In this document: in pieces, positions 27,254 through 34,658 of the stretch
How the letters are laid out: each line of letters opens with the position of its first letter
How positions within the stretch are numbered: position 1 is the first letter of the stretch
Assembly: GCA_910822395.1 (NCBI GenBank)
Contig: OU365335.1
Location: forward strand, 1,116,001 to 1,180,000
DNA from: Pseudoclavibacter triregionum
Lineage (GTDB): Bacteria; Actinomycetota; Actinomycetes; Actinomycetales; Microbacteriaceae
DNA length: 64,000 nt
Direction: 5' to 3'
Notes under the pieces: model-generated
Database searches by the model: none
What the model was told of the DNA's origin: nothing
The model's input: the letters and a program-made list of their open reading frames with translations, nothing else
Program-made: the position numbers and the translations under genes

Positions 27254-28012
27254 ATGGCGGACGCCGCGGGCCCCCTCCCGCCCGGATACCGGAGCAGCCC
27301 GAAGTCGCCCTTCGGCGAGCTCGCGCCCGAGGACGAGCCGGCCGCCCGCCGCGCCGTCGGCTCGAGCCTTCCCGTCGTCGACCGCGCGCGGATGCCCGGC
27401 GCCGAGGGCTCGTCGGGCCAGGACGCTCCCGCCACGGCATCCGCCGAGCCCGTGCCCGACGCCGCCGCGCTCGCCGAGCACGCCATCGGCACGCACCGCT
27501 GGTCGGCGCCCGAGCCCGCGGAGGGCGAGGAGCCCGGTGCCGCCGAGCCCGCGGCCGCAGCCGGCCCCGGCGCCCAGGCCGCCCGCCGCCAGGTGCGCGG
27601 CCGCCGCCTCCCGCAGCTCGTCCGCGACGGCGACGGCTACATGCTCCCGGCGCTCGCGGGCCGCTACCGCCTCGACGACGCGCTCTTCCAGGAGGCCGTC
27701 CCCGGCGAGCCCGTCCTCACCTTCCAGCCGCCCTCGGCCCCGCCGCGCGTCGATTCCCCGCCCGGCGCCTGCTTCGGCCTCCGCGCGACCGTGCTCGTCG
27801 GCATCGCGGTCATCCTCGTGCTCGCCGCGGCCCCCGCGCCGATCATGCGCCCCTTCGGCTTCCTCTTCGCGATCCCGCCCCTGCTCGCCGCGATCGTCGT
27901 CGCGACGATCGGCCTCGTCCGCCGCCAGAAGACGGCCGCCGGGGGCGCGCTCGCGCTCGCGCTGCTCGCCCTCGCCGTCGACGTCGTCCTCATCATCCAG
28001 ACGGTCGCATGA
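27254..28012 (+). CDS. Hypothetical membrane protein with long disordered N-terminus
   Basis: Not recognised. The 252-residue protein has about 170 residues of Ala, Pro and Glu-rich, probably cytoplasmic sequence. It includes a short basic stretch ([16 protein letters not shown]) and a [17 protein letters not shown] segment. Three hydrophobic helices follow at the C-terminus (about 178-198, 200-220 and 230-250). Its stop overlaps the birA start (ATGA), so it is made together with biotin ligase, next to the carboxylase genes. Position alone would allow a link with biotin or lipid synthesis, but nothing in the sequence shows it. Confidence 0.75.
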   Translation: MADAAGPLPPGYRSSPKSPFGELAPEDEPAARRAVGSSLPVVDRARMPGAEGSSGQDAPATASAEPVPDAAALAEHAIGTHRWSAPEPAEGEEPGAAEPAAAAGPGAQAARRQVRGRRLPQLVRDGDGYMLPALAGRYRLDDALFQEAVPGEPVLTFQPPSAPPRVDSPPGACFGLRATVLVGIAVILVLAAAPAPIMRPFGFLFAIPPLLAAIVVATIGLVRRQKTAAGGALALALLALAVDVVLIIQTVA

Positions 28013-28815
28013 TCGGCGCCGCGACCCCGCGCATCGAGCGCCGCGAGGAGCTCGGCTCGACCCACGACGCCCTCCGCGAGGCGTGGCGCGCCTCCGAGGG
28101 GCGCCTGCCGAGCGGCACGGGCATCGCGACCTTCTCGCAGACCTCGGGCCGCGGCCGCCACGGCCGCGCCTGGATCGCCCCGCCCGGGAAGACCCTCGCC
28201 CTCTCCGTGCTCGTCGTCGCCGAAGACGCCGCCGAGGACGCGCGCGGCTTCGGCTGGCTCACGCTCGCCGCGGGCCTCGCCGTCCGCGACGTCCTCGCCC
28301 CGCTGCTCCCGGCCGGCGCGGACCTCTCGATGAAGTGGCCGAACGACGTGCTCGTCGACGGCCGCAAGATCTCGGGCATCCTCGGCGAGCTGCTCGACCC
28401 CCGCCCGGGCAGCCTCGCCGCCTCGATCGGGATCGGCCTCAACCTCACGCTCGGCGAGGACGAGCTCCCCGTGCCGCACGCGACCTCGCTCGCGATCGCG
28501 GGCGTCGAGGTCGACGACGCGCTCCGGGATCGCCTGCCCGAGGCGATCGCCGCCCGCCTGCTCGCCCGCGCCGCGGCCCTCGAGGAGGCCCGCTGGGACG
28601 CGGAGGCCTCCGGCCTGCGCGCCGAGCTCGAGCGCTCCTGCTCCACCGTCGGCCAGCAGGTGCGGGCGACCCTCCCCGGCGGCGACGCGATCGTCGGCCG
28701 GGCCGTGGGCATCGACGGCGGCGGACGCCTCCTCATCGAGCGCGCGGATCGTCCCGGCGCGGAGCCCTACGCACTCGCGGCGGGCGACGTCGAGCGCGTT
28801 CGGCCGACGGAGTAG
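28009..28815 (+). CDS. birA: Biotin-[acetyl-CoA-carboxylase] ligase
   Basis: Attaches biotin to the AMKM lysine of the carboxylase alpha subunit through biotinyl-AMP. The 268-residue protein has the catalytic glycine-rich loop TSGRGRHGRAW, then KWPNDVLVDGRKISGILGE with the catalytic lysine, and the C-terminal SH3-like domain. The DNA-binding N-terminal domain of E. coli BirA is missing, so this is a monofunctional ligase that does not repress biotin genes. The start overlaps the preceding membrane protein stop. The location beside the beta and epsilon carboxylase genes fits its job. Confidence 0.94.
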   Translation: MIGAATPRIERREELGSTHDALREAWRASEGRLPSGTGIATFSQTSGRGRHGRAWIAPPGKTLALSVLVVAEDAAEDARGFGWLTLAAGLAVRDVLAPLLPAGADLSMKWPNDVLVDGRKISGILGELLDPRPGSLAASIGIGLNLTLGEDELPVPHATSLAIAGVEVDDALRDRLPEAIAARLLARAAALEEARWDAEASGLRAELERSCSTVGQQVRATLPGGDAIVGRAVGIDGGGRLLIERADRPGAEPYALAAGDVERVRPTE

Positions 28816-28827
28816 CTCGCTCGCGCC

Positions 28828-29529
28828 CTAGCGCGTCCGCGCGTCCTCGGCGGCGGCCTCCTCGGCCTCGACTCGCTCGGCCTCGGCCTGCGCGGCCTCC
28901 GCCGTCTCGCGGTTCGCGCGCGAGCCGGCGCGCGTCGGCGAGTAGACCCAGAAGCGGTAGCACGCGAAGCGGAAGATCGCGCCGAGGCCGATGCCGACGA
29001 CGTTCGCGATGTTGAGGGGGAGCGGCCCCGTGAGGCCGAGCACGGTGCTCGTGAACCAGATCGGCAGCAGGCCGATGAGGAGGCCGACGAGGCTCACGCC
29101 GAAGAACTCGACGCCCTCCTTCGCCTGGTCGGTGCGGCGATCGTGGCGGAACGCCCAGAGGCGGTTGCCGATCCAGTTCGTCGTGATCGCGACGAGCGTC
29201 GCGACGGCCTTCGCCCACAGCTCGCCGCCCGAGACGGCGTTCGGGTCGAGCACGGTGAACATGAGGCCGTTGAAGACGGCCGTCTCGACGAGGAAGCCGA
29301 CGCCGCCGACGAGCGCGAAGCGGACGAGCGGGCCCGCGAGCCCGGAGAGGCGGCGCAGCAGCGGGACGCGCTCGACCTCGGCGACCGCCTCCTCGGCGGC
29401 GACGAAGCCGACGAGGTCGACGGGCCCCGTCTCGGGTTCCCGCTCGTCGCGGATCCGGGCGTCGGGGGCGGAGTGTTCGGTGGGCACGCGGAGTCGGCTC
29501 TCGGTCGTTCGGCGCGGCCGGGCCGGCAT
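28828..29529 (-). CDS. GtrA-family membrane protein
   Basis: A 233-residue protein with a charged cytoplasmic N-terminus of about 75 residues, four membrane helices (about 80-190) and a Glu/Ala-rich tail. GtrA features are RFALVGGVGFLVETAVFNGL, NWIGNRLWAFRH and FACYRFWVY near the end of helix 4. The family is thought to help translocate lipid-linked sugars for cell-surface polysaccharide decoration. It lies well before the glycopolymer locus but may serve it. The start is uncertain: ATG 29529 is used, and a GTG at 29487 is also possible. Confidence 0.82.
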   Translation of the reverse strand: MPARPRRTTESRLRVPTEHSAPDARIRDEREPETGPVDLVGFVAAEEAVAEVERVPLLRRLSGLAGPLVRFALVGGVGFLVETAVFNGLMFTVLDPNAVSGGELWAKAVATLVAITTNWIGNRLWAFRHDRRTDQAKEGVEFFGVSLVGLLIGLLPIWFTSTVLGLTGPLPLNIANVVGIGLGAIFRFACYRFWVYSPTRAGSRANRETAEAAQAEAERVEAEEAAAEDARTR

Positions 29530-29579
29530 CCGAGTCGAGGATGGCGCTGAGCGTCGTTCACCGCGCGGTGGATTCGACC

Positions 29580-29585
29580 AGTGTA
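29580..29585 (-). promoter_or_regulatory. Possible -10 box TACACT for the GtrA gene
   Basis: TACACT on the minus strand would give a leader of about 45 bases before ATG 29529. The 265-base gap between gtrA and purK otherwise shows no clear signal except the purK ribosome binding site (GGGAAGAGGG). Confidence 0.35.
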
Positions 29586-29794
29586 ACCCGGGGCGCATCG
29601 GAATCGCCCGAGACTGAATCGATCTGTGACCTGCGGCCGGCTCGAGCTGCGACCCGCGGCCGCCGCCGCGTGCCCGAGCCTGCGAGAATCGGAAGCCGGG
29701 CCCGCATCGCGGCCGCCCGCCCCGCGCGAGCGGGGACCGCGCTCGAGGGAACTCGTGCTCGAGGGGACTCGAAGGACAGGGAAGAGGGAATCGC

Positions 29795-30934
29795 ATGTCG
29801 CAGATCGTCGGCGTCATCGGCGGAGGCCAGCTCGCGAGGATGATGATCCCTCCCGCCGTCGAGCTGGGGCTGGAGATCCGCGTCCTCGGCGAGGCCGAGG
29901 GCTCGAGCGCCCGCCCCGCCGTCACGCAGGTGGGCGACTACCGCGACGCCGAGACCGTCCTCGACTTCGCGAAGGACGTCGACGTCATCACCTTCGACCA
30001 CGAGCATGTCCCGCAGGACGTCCTCCGCGCCCTCGTCGACGCCGGCGTCGCCGTGCACCCCGGCCCCGACGCGCTCCGCTACGCCCAGGACAAGCTCGAG
30101 ATGCGACGCCGCCTCGCCGAGCTCGGCGCGCCCATGCCCGAGTGGGCCGCCTGCTCGAGCGTCGAGGAGATCGACGCCTTCCTCGCCGAGCACGGCGGGG
30201 AGGCCATCGCGAAGACGCCCCGCGGCGGCTACGACGGCAAGGGCGTGCGGGTCGTGCGCTCCGGCGCCGAGGCCGCCGACTGGCTCGCGTCGTTCGAGGC
30301 GATCCTCCTCGAGGAGAAGGTCGGCTTCCGCCGCGAGCTCGCCCAGCTCGTCGCTCGGCGGCCGAGCGGCGAGACGAGCTTCTGGCCCGTCGTCGAGACC
30401 GTGCAGCGCGACGGCGTGTGCGCCGAGGTCATCGCGCCCGCCCCGCTCACGGACGGCGCCGCCGTGCGCACCCGCGAGGTCGCGGTCGAGATCGCCGAGC
30501 TCATCGCGAGCGGCCTCGGCGTCACGGGCGTCCTCGCCGTCGAGCTCTTCGAGACGACCGACGAGCGCCTCCTCGTGAACGAGCTCGCCATGCGCCCCCA
30601 CAACTCCGGCCACTGGACGATCGACGGCTCCGCGACGAGCCAGTTCGAGCAGCACCTCCGCGCCGTGCTCGACCTGCCGCTCGGCGATCCGTCGATCCGC
30701 CAGCCCTGGTCGGTCATGATCAACCTCCTCGGCGGGCCGCAGGGCGAGGACATCACCGACCGCTTCCCGCTCGCCTGGTCGAAGCACCCCGGGGCGAAGC
30801 TCCACACCTACGGGAAGTCCGCGCGCCCCGGCCGCAAGGTCGGCCACGTCACCGTCTCGGGCCAGGACCTCGACGAGGTCGCGTACCGGGCGCGGGCCGC
30901 GGCGGCCTGCTTCGACGACGCGCCCGGTGAGTAG
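29795..30934 (+). CDS. purK: N5-carboxyaminoimidazole ribonucleotide synthase
   Basis: ATP-grasp enzyme of purine synthesis that converts AIR plus bicarbonate to N5-CAIR. The 379-residue protein has the N-terminal GVIGGGQLARMM loop, ATP-grasp segments AKTPRGGYDGKGVRVV and EEKVGFRRELAQLVAR, and the metal/substrate motif LLVNELAMRPHNSGHWTI. The start has a good ribosome binding site, GGGAAGAGGG. Its pathway partner purE is 3.1 kb downstream rather than adjacent; the hydrolase-lipoprotein island sits between them. Confidence 0.95.
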   Translation: MSQIVGVIGGGQLARMMIPPAVELGLEIRVLGEAEGSSARPAVTQVGDYRDAETVLDFAKDVDVITFDHEHVPQDVLRALVDAGVAVHPGPDALRYAQDKLEMRRRLAELGAPMPEWAACSSVEEIDAFLAEHGGEAIAKTPRGGYDGKGVRVVRSGAEAADWLASFEAILLEEKVGFRRELAQLVARRPSGETSFWPVVETVQRDGVCAEVIAPAPLTDGAAVRTREVAVEIAELIASGLGVTGVLAVELFETTDERLLVNELAMRPHNSGHWTIDGSATSQFEQHLRAVLDLPLGDPSIRQPWSVMINLLGGPQGEDITDRFPLAWSKHPGAKLHTYGKSARPGRKVGHVTVSGQDLDEVAYRARAAAACFDDAPGE

Positions 30935-31062
30935 GCGGGGGCGCCTCGTCGATCCCGGCGAGGTGCCCGGTGCGGCGTGCTCGCGTGACGCGCCAGGGAG
31001 CGCCGAGCGCGCCCCCACCGGCCGTGACTGCTTCCCGCCCGCGCGAGTTCTCTTCGCTGCGC

Positions 31063-31068
31063 TACCCT
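31063..31068 (+). promoter_or_regulatory. Probable -10 box TACCCT of the DUF1023 hydrolase gene
   Basis: TACCCT with a predicted leader of about 25-30 bases that carries AAGGGAGA just before the TTG start at 31098. Confidence 0.45.
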
Positions 31069-31097
31069 GCCGTCGTCGCGGTCGAAGGGAGATCGAG

Positions 31098-32618
31098 TTG
31101 CCGCAGGGCATGCTCGGAGCGGATACGGATGCGCTGCGCGCGCTCGACCAGCGGGCCCAGGCGCTCGGCGTCCTCGTGCGCCACCTCGGGGATGCCGTGA
31201 GGGCCGAAGCGGAGTCCGTCGCGTGGTCCGGCCACGATGCCGAGCGCTTCCGGGCGAAGGCGGAGGAGATCTCGCATGCGACGCTGTGTCTGAGCCAGCG
31301 GCTGGGCAGGCTCGGGGCCGTGCTCGCGAACCAGGCTGCCGCGCAGGACATCGCGAGCTCGTCGCGGGAGGGGCGGAAGGCCGCCGGCGAGTCGCCTGGC
31401 GGCGATGGGTTCTCGAAGGCGGCGCCCGAGCTGCCGCTCGGCCCGGGGGTGCAGGCGGGACTCGGAGGCGCGGGAGGAGACGAGCCCGCCGAGGGGGAGA
31501 TCACCTCGGCCGACTATCCGGGCCTGTTTCCCGACGAGAAGCCGCTGGCCGAGTTGCGGCCTCGGCGTGAGGCCGAGCCGGTGCTCGACTCCCTCCTCGC
31601 TCTCGATGACCCCGCCGAGGTCGCCCGAGCCTGGGACGAGCTCGCGGCGAGCGACCCGGCCATGGCGGAGACGCTCGTCGACCTGTTCCATGAGGAGGTC
31701 GGCAACCTCGAAGGCGTGCCCTACTCCGTTCGCGACACCGCGAATCGGCTCACGCTCAGGGACTACCTCGACAGCCGAATGCACGCGAGAGGCGACGAGT
31801 ACCTCGCCGCCGTGGCCATCGCCGATGAGCTCGCGGAGGGGCGCGCCCATCCGACGCAGCTCGTGACGCTGGAGCCGATCCACGACAATGCCCCAGGCCC
31901 GCTCGCGGCCGCCATCTCCTACGGGGATCTCGATACCGCGAGCAACGCGACGTTCCTCGTGCCGGGGATGCGCAGCGACGCGGGTGCGGACGTGTTGACG
32001 AGCCAGGGTGACGCCGCCTCTAACCTCCTAGAGAGATTGGCCACGAGCGGGCAGACTCCTGAGGACTCTGCCGTCGTGTCGTGGGTCGGCTACGACACGC
32101 CCGAGCTCGCTGAAGAGCCCTTCCTCGACCGCGCGAACGACGGCGCGCTCCGGCTGGGGGAGGCGCTCGAGGGCTACTCCGGCCGGAACGCGCCGTCCGA
32201 GCACACGCTCAACGTGGTCGCGTTCTCCTACGGCACGACGACGACCGGCCAGGCGCTCTTCACCGGCGGCGACACCTACGGCGTCGACAACGTCGTGCTG
32301 CTGGGCTCGGCCGGGCTGAGCGACGAGGCGCGGGGCTTCCGCGACGACGCGGCCGACGCCCCCGATGTGTTCGTCACGGACGCCGCGCGCGATGAGCTCA
32401 ACAATGTGGGACAGGCCTGGTGGACGGGCTCGCAGCACCAGCACGACCCCAGGAGCTACCCCTGGGCGACGTCGTTCGGGTCGGACGGCGTCGAGGGCGA
32501 TCCGACGAGGCTCGGCGTGGCGGATCACACGCTCGGGCGGCCGGATGCGGTCGGGTATCTCTCGAAGAACAGCGAGAGTCTGGGGTTCGTGGCGCAGGCG
32601 CTGACGGATGGAGTCTGA
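31098..32618 (+). CDS. WXG-motif plus DUF1023 alpha/beta-hydrolase
   Basis: The 506-residue protein starts at TTG with AAGGGAGA 5 bases upstream (ATG 31110 is the alternative). The N-terminal 85 residues form a helical bundle with a WSG motif (AVRAEAESVAWSGHDAERFR), like WXG100-type domains of type VII-secreted proteins. A linker rich in Ala, Glu and Gly follows. The C-terminal DUF1023 hydrolase has TFLVPGMRSDAG, SWVGYDTPE and the nucleophile serine in VVAFSYGTTTTG. No signal peptide is visible. The stop overlaps the first lipoprotein gene (TGATG). Codon choice is less biased than in neighbours (more CTG and GAT). It may be a secreted effector or enzyme with lipoprotein partners; its activity is unknown. 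Confidence 0.78.
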   Translation: MPQGMLGADTDALRALDQRAQALGVLVRHLGDAVRAEAESVAWSGHDAERFRAKAEEISHATLCLSQRLGRLGAVLANQAAAQDIASSSREGRKAAGESPGGDGFSKAAPELPLGPGVQAGLGGAGGDEPAEGEITSADYPGLFPDEKPLAELRPRREAEPVLDSLLALDDPAEVARAWDELAASDPAMAETLVDLFHEEVGNLEGVPYSVRDTANRLTLRDYLDSRMHARGDEYLAAVAIADELAEGRAHPTQLVTLEPIHDNAPGPLAAAISYGDLDTASNATFLVPGMRSDAGADVLTSQGDAASNLLERLATSGQTPEDSAVVSWVGYDTPELAEEPFLDRANDGALRLGEALEGYSGRNAPSEHTLNVVAFSYGTTTTGQALFTGGDTYGVDNVVLLGSAGLSDEARGFRDDAADAPDVFVTDAARDELNNVGQAWWTGSQHQHDPRSYPWATSFGSDGVEGDPTRLGVADHTLGRPDAVGYLSKNSESLGFVAQALTDGV

Positions 32619-33244
32619 TGCGAGGTCGTCGGCGGGCGGTGGCGGGCGTGTGGCTGGCGCTGTGCGCGCTGGTCGGGTGCGTGCTGGTCGGGTGCGAGGA
32701 GGAGAGGGCGGGCATGGAGGCGTCGGATGAGGAGTACGACCGGGCGGTGGCGTTCTTCGAGTCGTATCTGGGCGAGGTCGATGAGGTGCAGCTGGCGATC
32801 TCGGACGAGGCGTGGTGGTTCATCGACTACGGCAACCGGCCTCAGTCGTGCGAGCACGGCCCGGGCGCCGGCTTCGGGACCACTCGGGGAACGCCGTTCG
32901 AGGGCGGCGGGGTGCCGACGGATGTCGAGGAGGTGCGGGCTCGGCTTGCTGCGTCGGGGTTCGAGGTCGGGGAGGTGAGCGCGCGGATCCCGAACGAGCT
33001 GTCGTTCCTCGTGACGGGGGAACTCGGCAGGTGGCGGGTCGTCTTGTTCGAGGGCCGCCGATGGGCCGTGACCGGCTCGAGCTTCTGCGTGGATGTCGAT
33101 CGCAAGGCGGTGCGGCGGGCGATGAATCTGGCCGGCTTCGACTACCTCTCGAACCAGGAGCTGTGGCTGCGGCCGGGCGAGCGGCTGCCGATCGGTCGCG
33201 GGCAGACGCCCGCGCCGATGCCGACCGAGCGGCCTGCCCCGTAG
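32618..33244 (+). CDS. Lipoprotein, first copy of tandem pair
   Basis: Not recognised by family. The 208-residue protein has a basic start, a hydrophobic segment and two overlapping lipoboxes (ALVGC at Cys21 and VLVGC at Cys26), so it should be anchored outside the membrane. The mature part contains SDEAWWFIDYGNRP, cysteines near 78 and 157 that could pair, and a Pro-rich tail. The start overlaps the hydrolase stop by one base (TGATG), so production is coupled. The second copy differs at 10 residues, four of them clustered at 88-94. An immunity or partner role for the upstream hydrolase is inferred from this arrangement only. Confidence 0.8.
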   Translation: MRGRRRAVAGVWLALCALVGCVLVGCEEERAGMEASDEEYDRAVAFFESYLGEVDEVQLAISDEAWWFIDYGNRPQSCEHGPGAGFGTTRGTPFEGGGVPTDVEEVRARLAASGFEVGEVSARIPNELSFLVTGELGRWRVVLFEGRRWAVTGSSFCVDVDRKAVRRAMNLAGFDYLSNQELWLRPGERLPIGRGQTPAPMPTERPAP

Positions 33245-33297
33245 AGGGGGTCGAGGGGAGGGGGCCCGTCGAGAAGGGCGGGGCCCGTCAGGGGACG

Positions 33298-33345
33298 GCG
33301 AGAGTCTGGCCTTCGTGGTGCAGGCGCTGACGGATGGAGTCTGAT
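33298..33345 (+). pseudogene. Remnant of the DUF1023 gene 3' end
   Basis: GAGAGTCTGG ... GTCTGA encodes ESLAFVVQALTDGV and a stop, nearly identical to the hydrolase C-terminus ESLGFVAQALTDGV. No upstream hydrolase sequence precedes it; the region 33245-33297 is GC-rich filler. The duplicated junction TGATG into the second lipoprotein gene is preserved. Confidence 0.85.
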
Positions 33346-33970
33346 GCGGGGTCGTCGGCGGGCGGTGGCGGGCGTGTGGCTGGCGCTGTGCGCGCTGGTC
33401 GGGTGCGTGCTGGTCGGGTGCGAGGAGGAGAGGGCGGGCATGGAGGCGTCGGATGAGGAGTACGACCGGGCGGTGGCGTTCTTCGAGTCGTATCTGGGCG
33501 AGGTCGATGAGGTGGAGCTGGCGATCTCGGATGAGGCGTGGTGGTTCAACGACTACGGCAACCGGCCTCGGTCGTGCGAGCACGGCCCGGGCGCCGGCTT
33601 CGGGATAGACCGCCGTACGCCGATGGAGGGCGGCGGGGTGCCGACGGATGTCGAGGAGGTGCGGGCTCGGCTTGCTGCGTCGGGGTTCGAGGTCGGGGAG
33701 GTGAGCGCGCGGATCCCGAACGAGCTGTCGTTCCTCGTGACGGGGGAACTCGGCAGGTGGCGGGTCGTCTTGTTCGAGGGCCGCCGATGGTTCGTGACCG
33801 GCTCGAGCTTCTGCGTGGATGTCGATCCCAAGGCGGTGCGGCGGTCGATGAATCTGGCCGGCTTCGACTACCTCTCGAACCAGGAGCTGTGGCTGCGGCC
33901 GGGCGAGCGGCTGCCGATCGGTCGCGGGCAGACGCCCGCGCCCATGCCGACCGAGCGGCCCGCGCCGTAG
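33344..33970 (+). CDS. Lipoprotein, second copy of tandem pair
   Basis: A 208-residue paralogue of the preceding gene with an identical first 57 residues, including both lipoboxes. Compared codon by codon, 10 codons change an amino acid and 6 are silent. The changes are Q58E, I69N, Q77R, T88I, T89D, G91R, F94M, A150F, R162P and A168S. The reading frame is intact, which argues that the copy is used. Because the upstream hydrolase is only a 15-codon remnant here, it has lost its original translational coupling and must rely on read-through transcription or an unseen promoter. The function is unknown. Confidence 0.78.
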   Translation: MRGRRRAVAGVWLALCALVGCVLVGCEEERAGMEASDEEYDRAVAFFESYLGEVDEVELAISDEAWWFNDYGNRPRSCEHGPGAGFGIDRRTPMEGGGVPTDVEEVRARLAASGFEVGEVSARIPNELSFLVTGELGRWRVVLFEGRRWFVTGSSFCVDVDPKAVRRSMNLAGFDYLSNQELWLRPGERLPIGRGQTPAPMPTERPAP

Positions 33971-34072
33971 GGCGGGCTGAGCGGAGGGGGAGACTCGGCT
34001 GGGCCGCGCCGGACGCGCGAGGACGCTCCCGCCGGAGCGGGGCGGCCACCGGCGCGGGGCCGGCGCTTTGCG

Positions 34073-34078
34073 TACCCT
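34073..34078 (+). promoter_or_regulatory. Leaderless -10 box TACCCT for purE
   Basis: TACCCT is followed by GGAGCCC and the ATG at 34086 (7-base gap). It decides the start against an in-frame ATG at 34068 that would lie upstream of the transcript. Confidence 0.6.
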
Positions 34079-34085
34079 GGAGCCC

Positions 34086-34658
34086 ATGACGGTCCCTCCC
34101 CCCACACCCCCCTCCGGCCACGAGGACTCCGCTACCGGCCCGTCCGCTCCGCCCGACGGAGCTCCGCTCGTCGGCCTCATCATGGGCTCCGACTCCGACT
34201 GGCGCGTCATGCACGAGGCGCACGACGTGCTCGTCGAGCTCGGCATCCCGGTCGAGGTCGAGGTCGTCTCCGCGCACCGGACGCCCGAGAAGATGGTCCG
34301 CTACGGCCGCGAGGCCGCCGGCCGGGGCCTCCGCGTCATCATCGCGGGCGCGGGCGGCGCCGCCCACCTGCCGGGCATGACCGCCTCGCTCACGACCCTC
34401 CCCGTCATCGGCGTGCCCGTGCCGCTCGCGACGCTCGACGGCATGGACTCGCTCCTCTCGATCGTGCAGATGCCGGGCGGCATCCCCGTCGCGACGGTCT
34501 CGATCGGCGGCGCGAAGAACGCGGGCCTCCTCGCCGCGCGCATCATCGGCGCGGGCGATCCGGCCGTCGCCGCGAAGCTCGCCGACTACGCCGCCTCGCT
34601 CGAGGCGATGGTGGCCGAGAAGAGCGAGGCGCTCAAGGCGCGCATCGCGGACGCCTGA
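34086..34658 (+). CDS. purE: N5-carboxyaminoimidazole ribonucleotide mutase
   Basis: Converts N5-CAIR to CAIR in purine synthesis, the step after PurK. The 190-residue protein has a Pro-rich N-terminal extension of about 25 residues and then the typical core: [28 protein letters not shown] with the catalytic histidine, and [16 protein letters not shown]. The start is fixed by the leaderless promoter. The stop overlaps the LCP gene start (TGATG). Confidence 0.95.
   Translation: MTVPPPTPPSGHEDSATGPSAPPDGAPLVGLIMGSDSDWRVMHEAHDVLVELGIPVEVEVVSAHRTPEKMVRYGREAAGRGLRVIIAGAGGAAHLPGMTASLTTLPVIGVPVPLATLDGMDSLLSIVQMPGGIPVATVSIGGAKNAGLLAARIIGAGDPAVAAKLADYAASLEAMVAEKSEALKARIADA

Larger units (their letters stand above)
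32572..33990 (+). repeat. Tandem duplication, 726-bp period, of a lipoprotein gene and the hydrolase 3' end
   Basis: The segment from 32572 to about 33264 recurs from 33298 to about 33990 with an offset of exactly 726 bases and more than 95% identity within the lipoprotein gene. The left edge lies inside the last 15 codons of the DUF1023 gene. The right edge fades in the GC-rich sequence after the lipoprotein stop codon. Confidence 0.93.

Noticed and set aside
30927-31097. Longer hydrolase reading frame starting at GTG 30927 inside purK
   Set aside because: The added 57 residues are Arg/Pro-rich and precede the likely promoter (31063). The TTG at 31098 has a strong ribosome binding site.
32572-33990. 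Insertion sequence or integron-type origin of the duplicated lipoprotein block
   Set aside because: No inverted terminal repeats, target duplications, transposase or integrase were seen at the edges; a simple tandem duplication explains the data.
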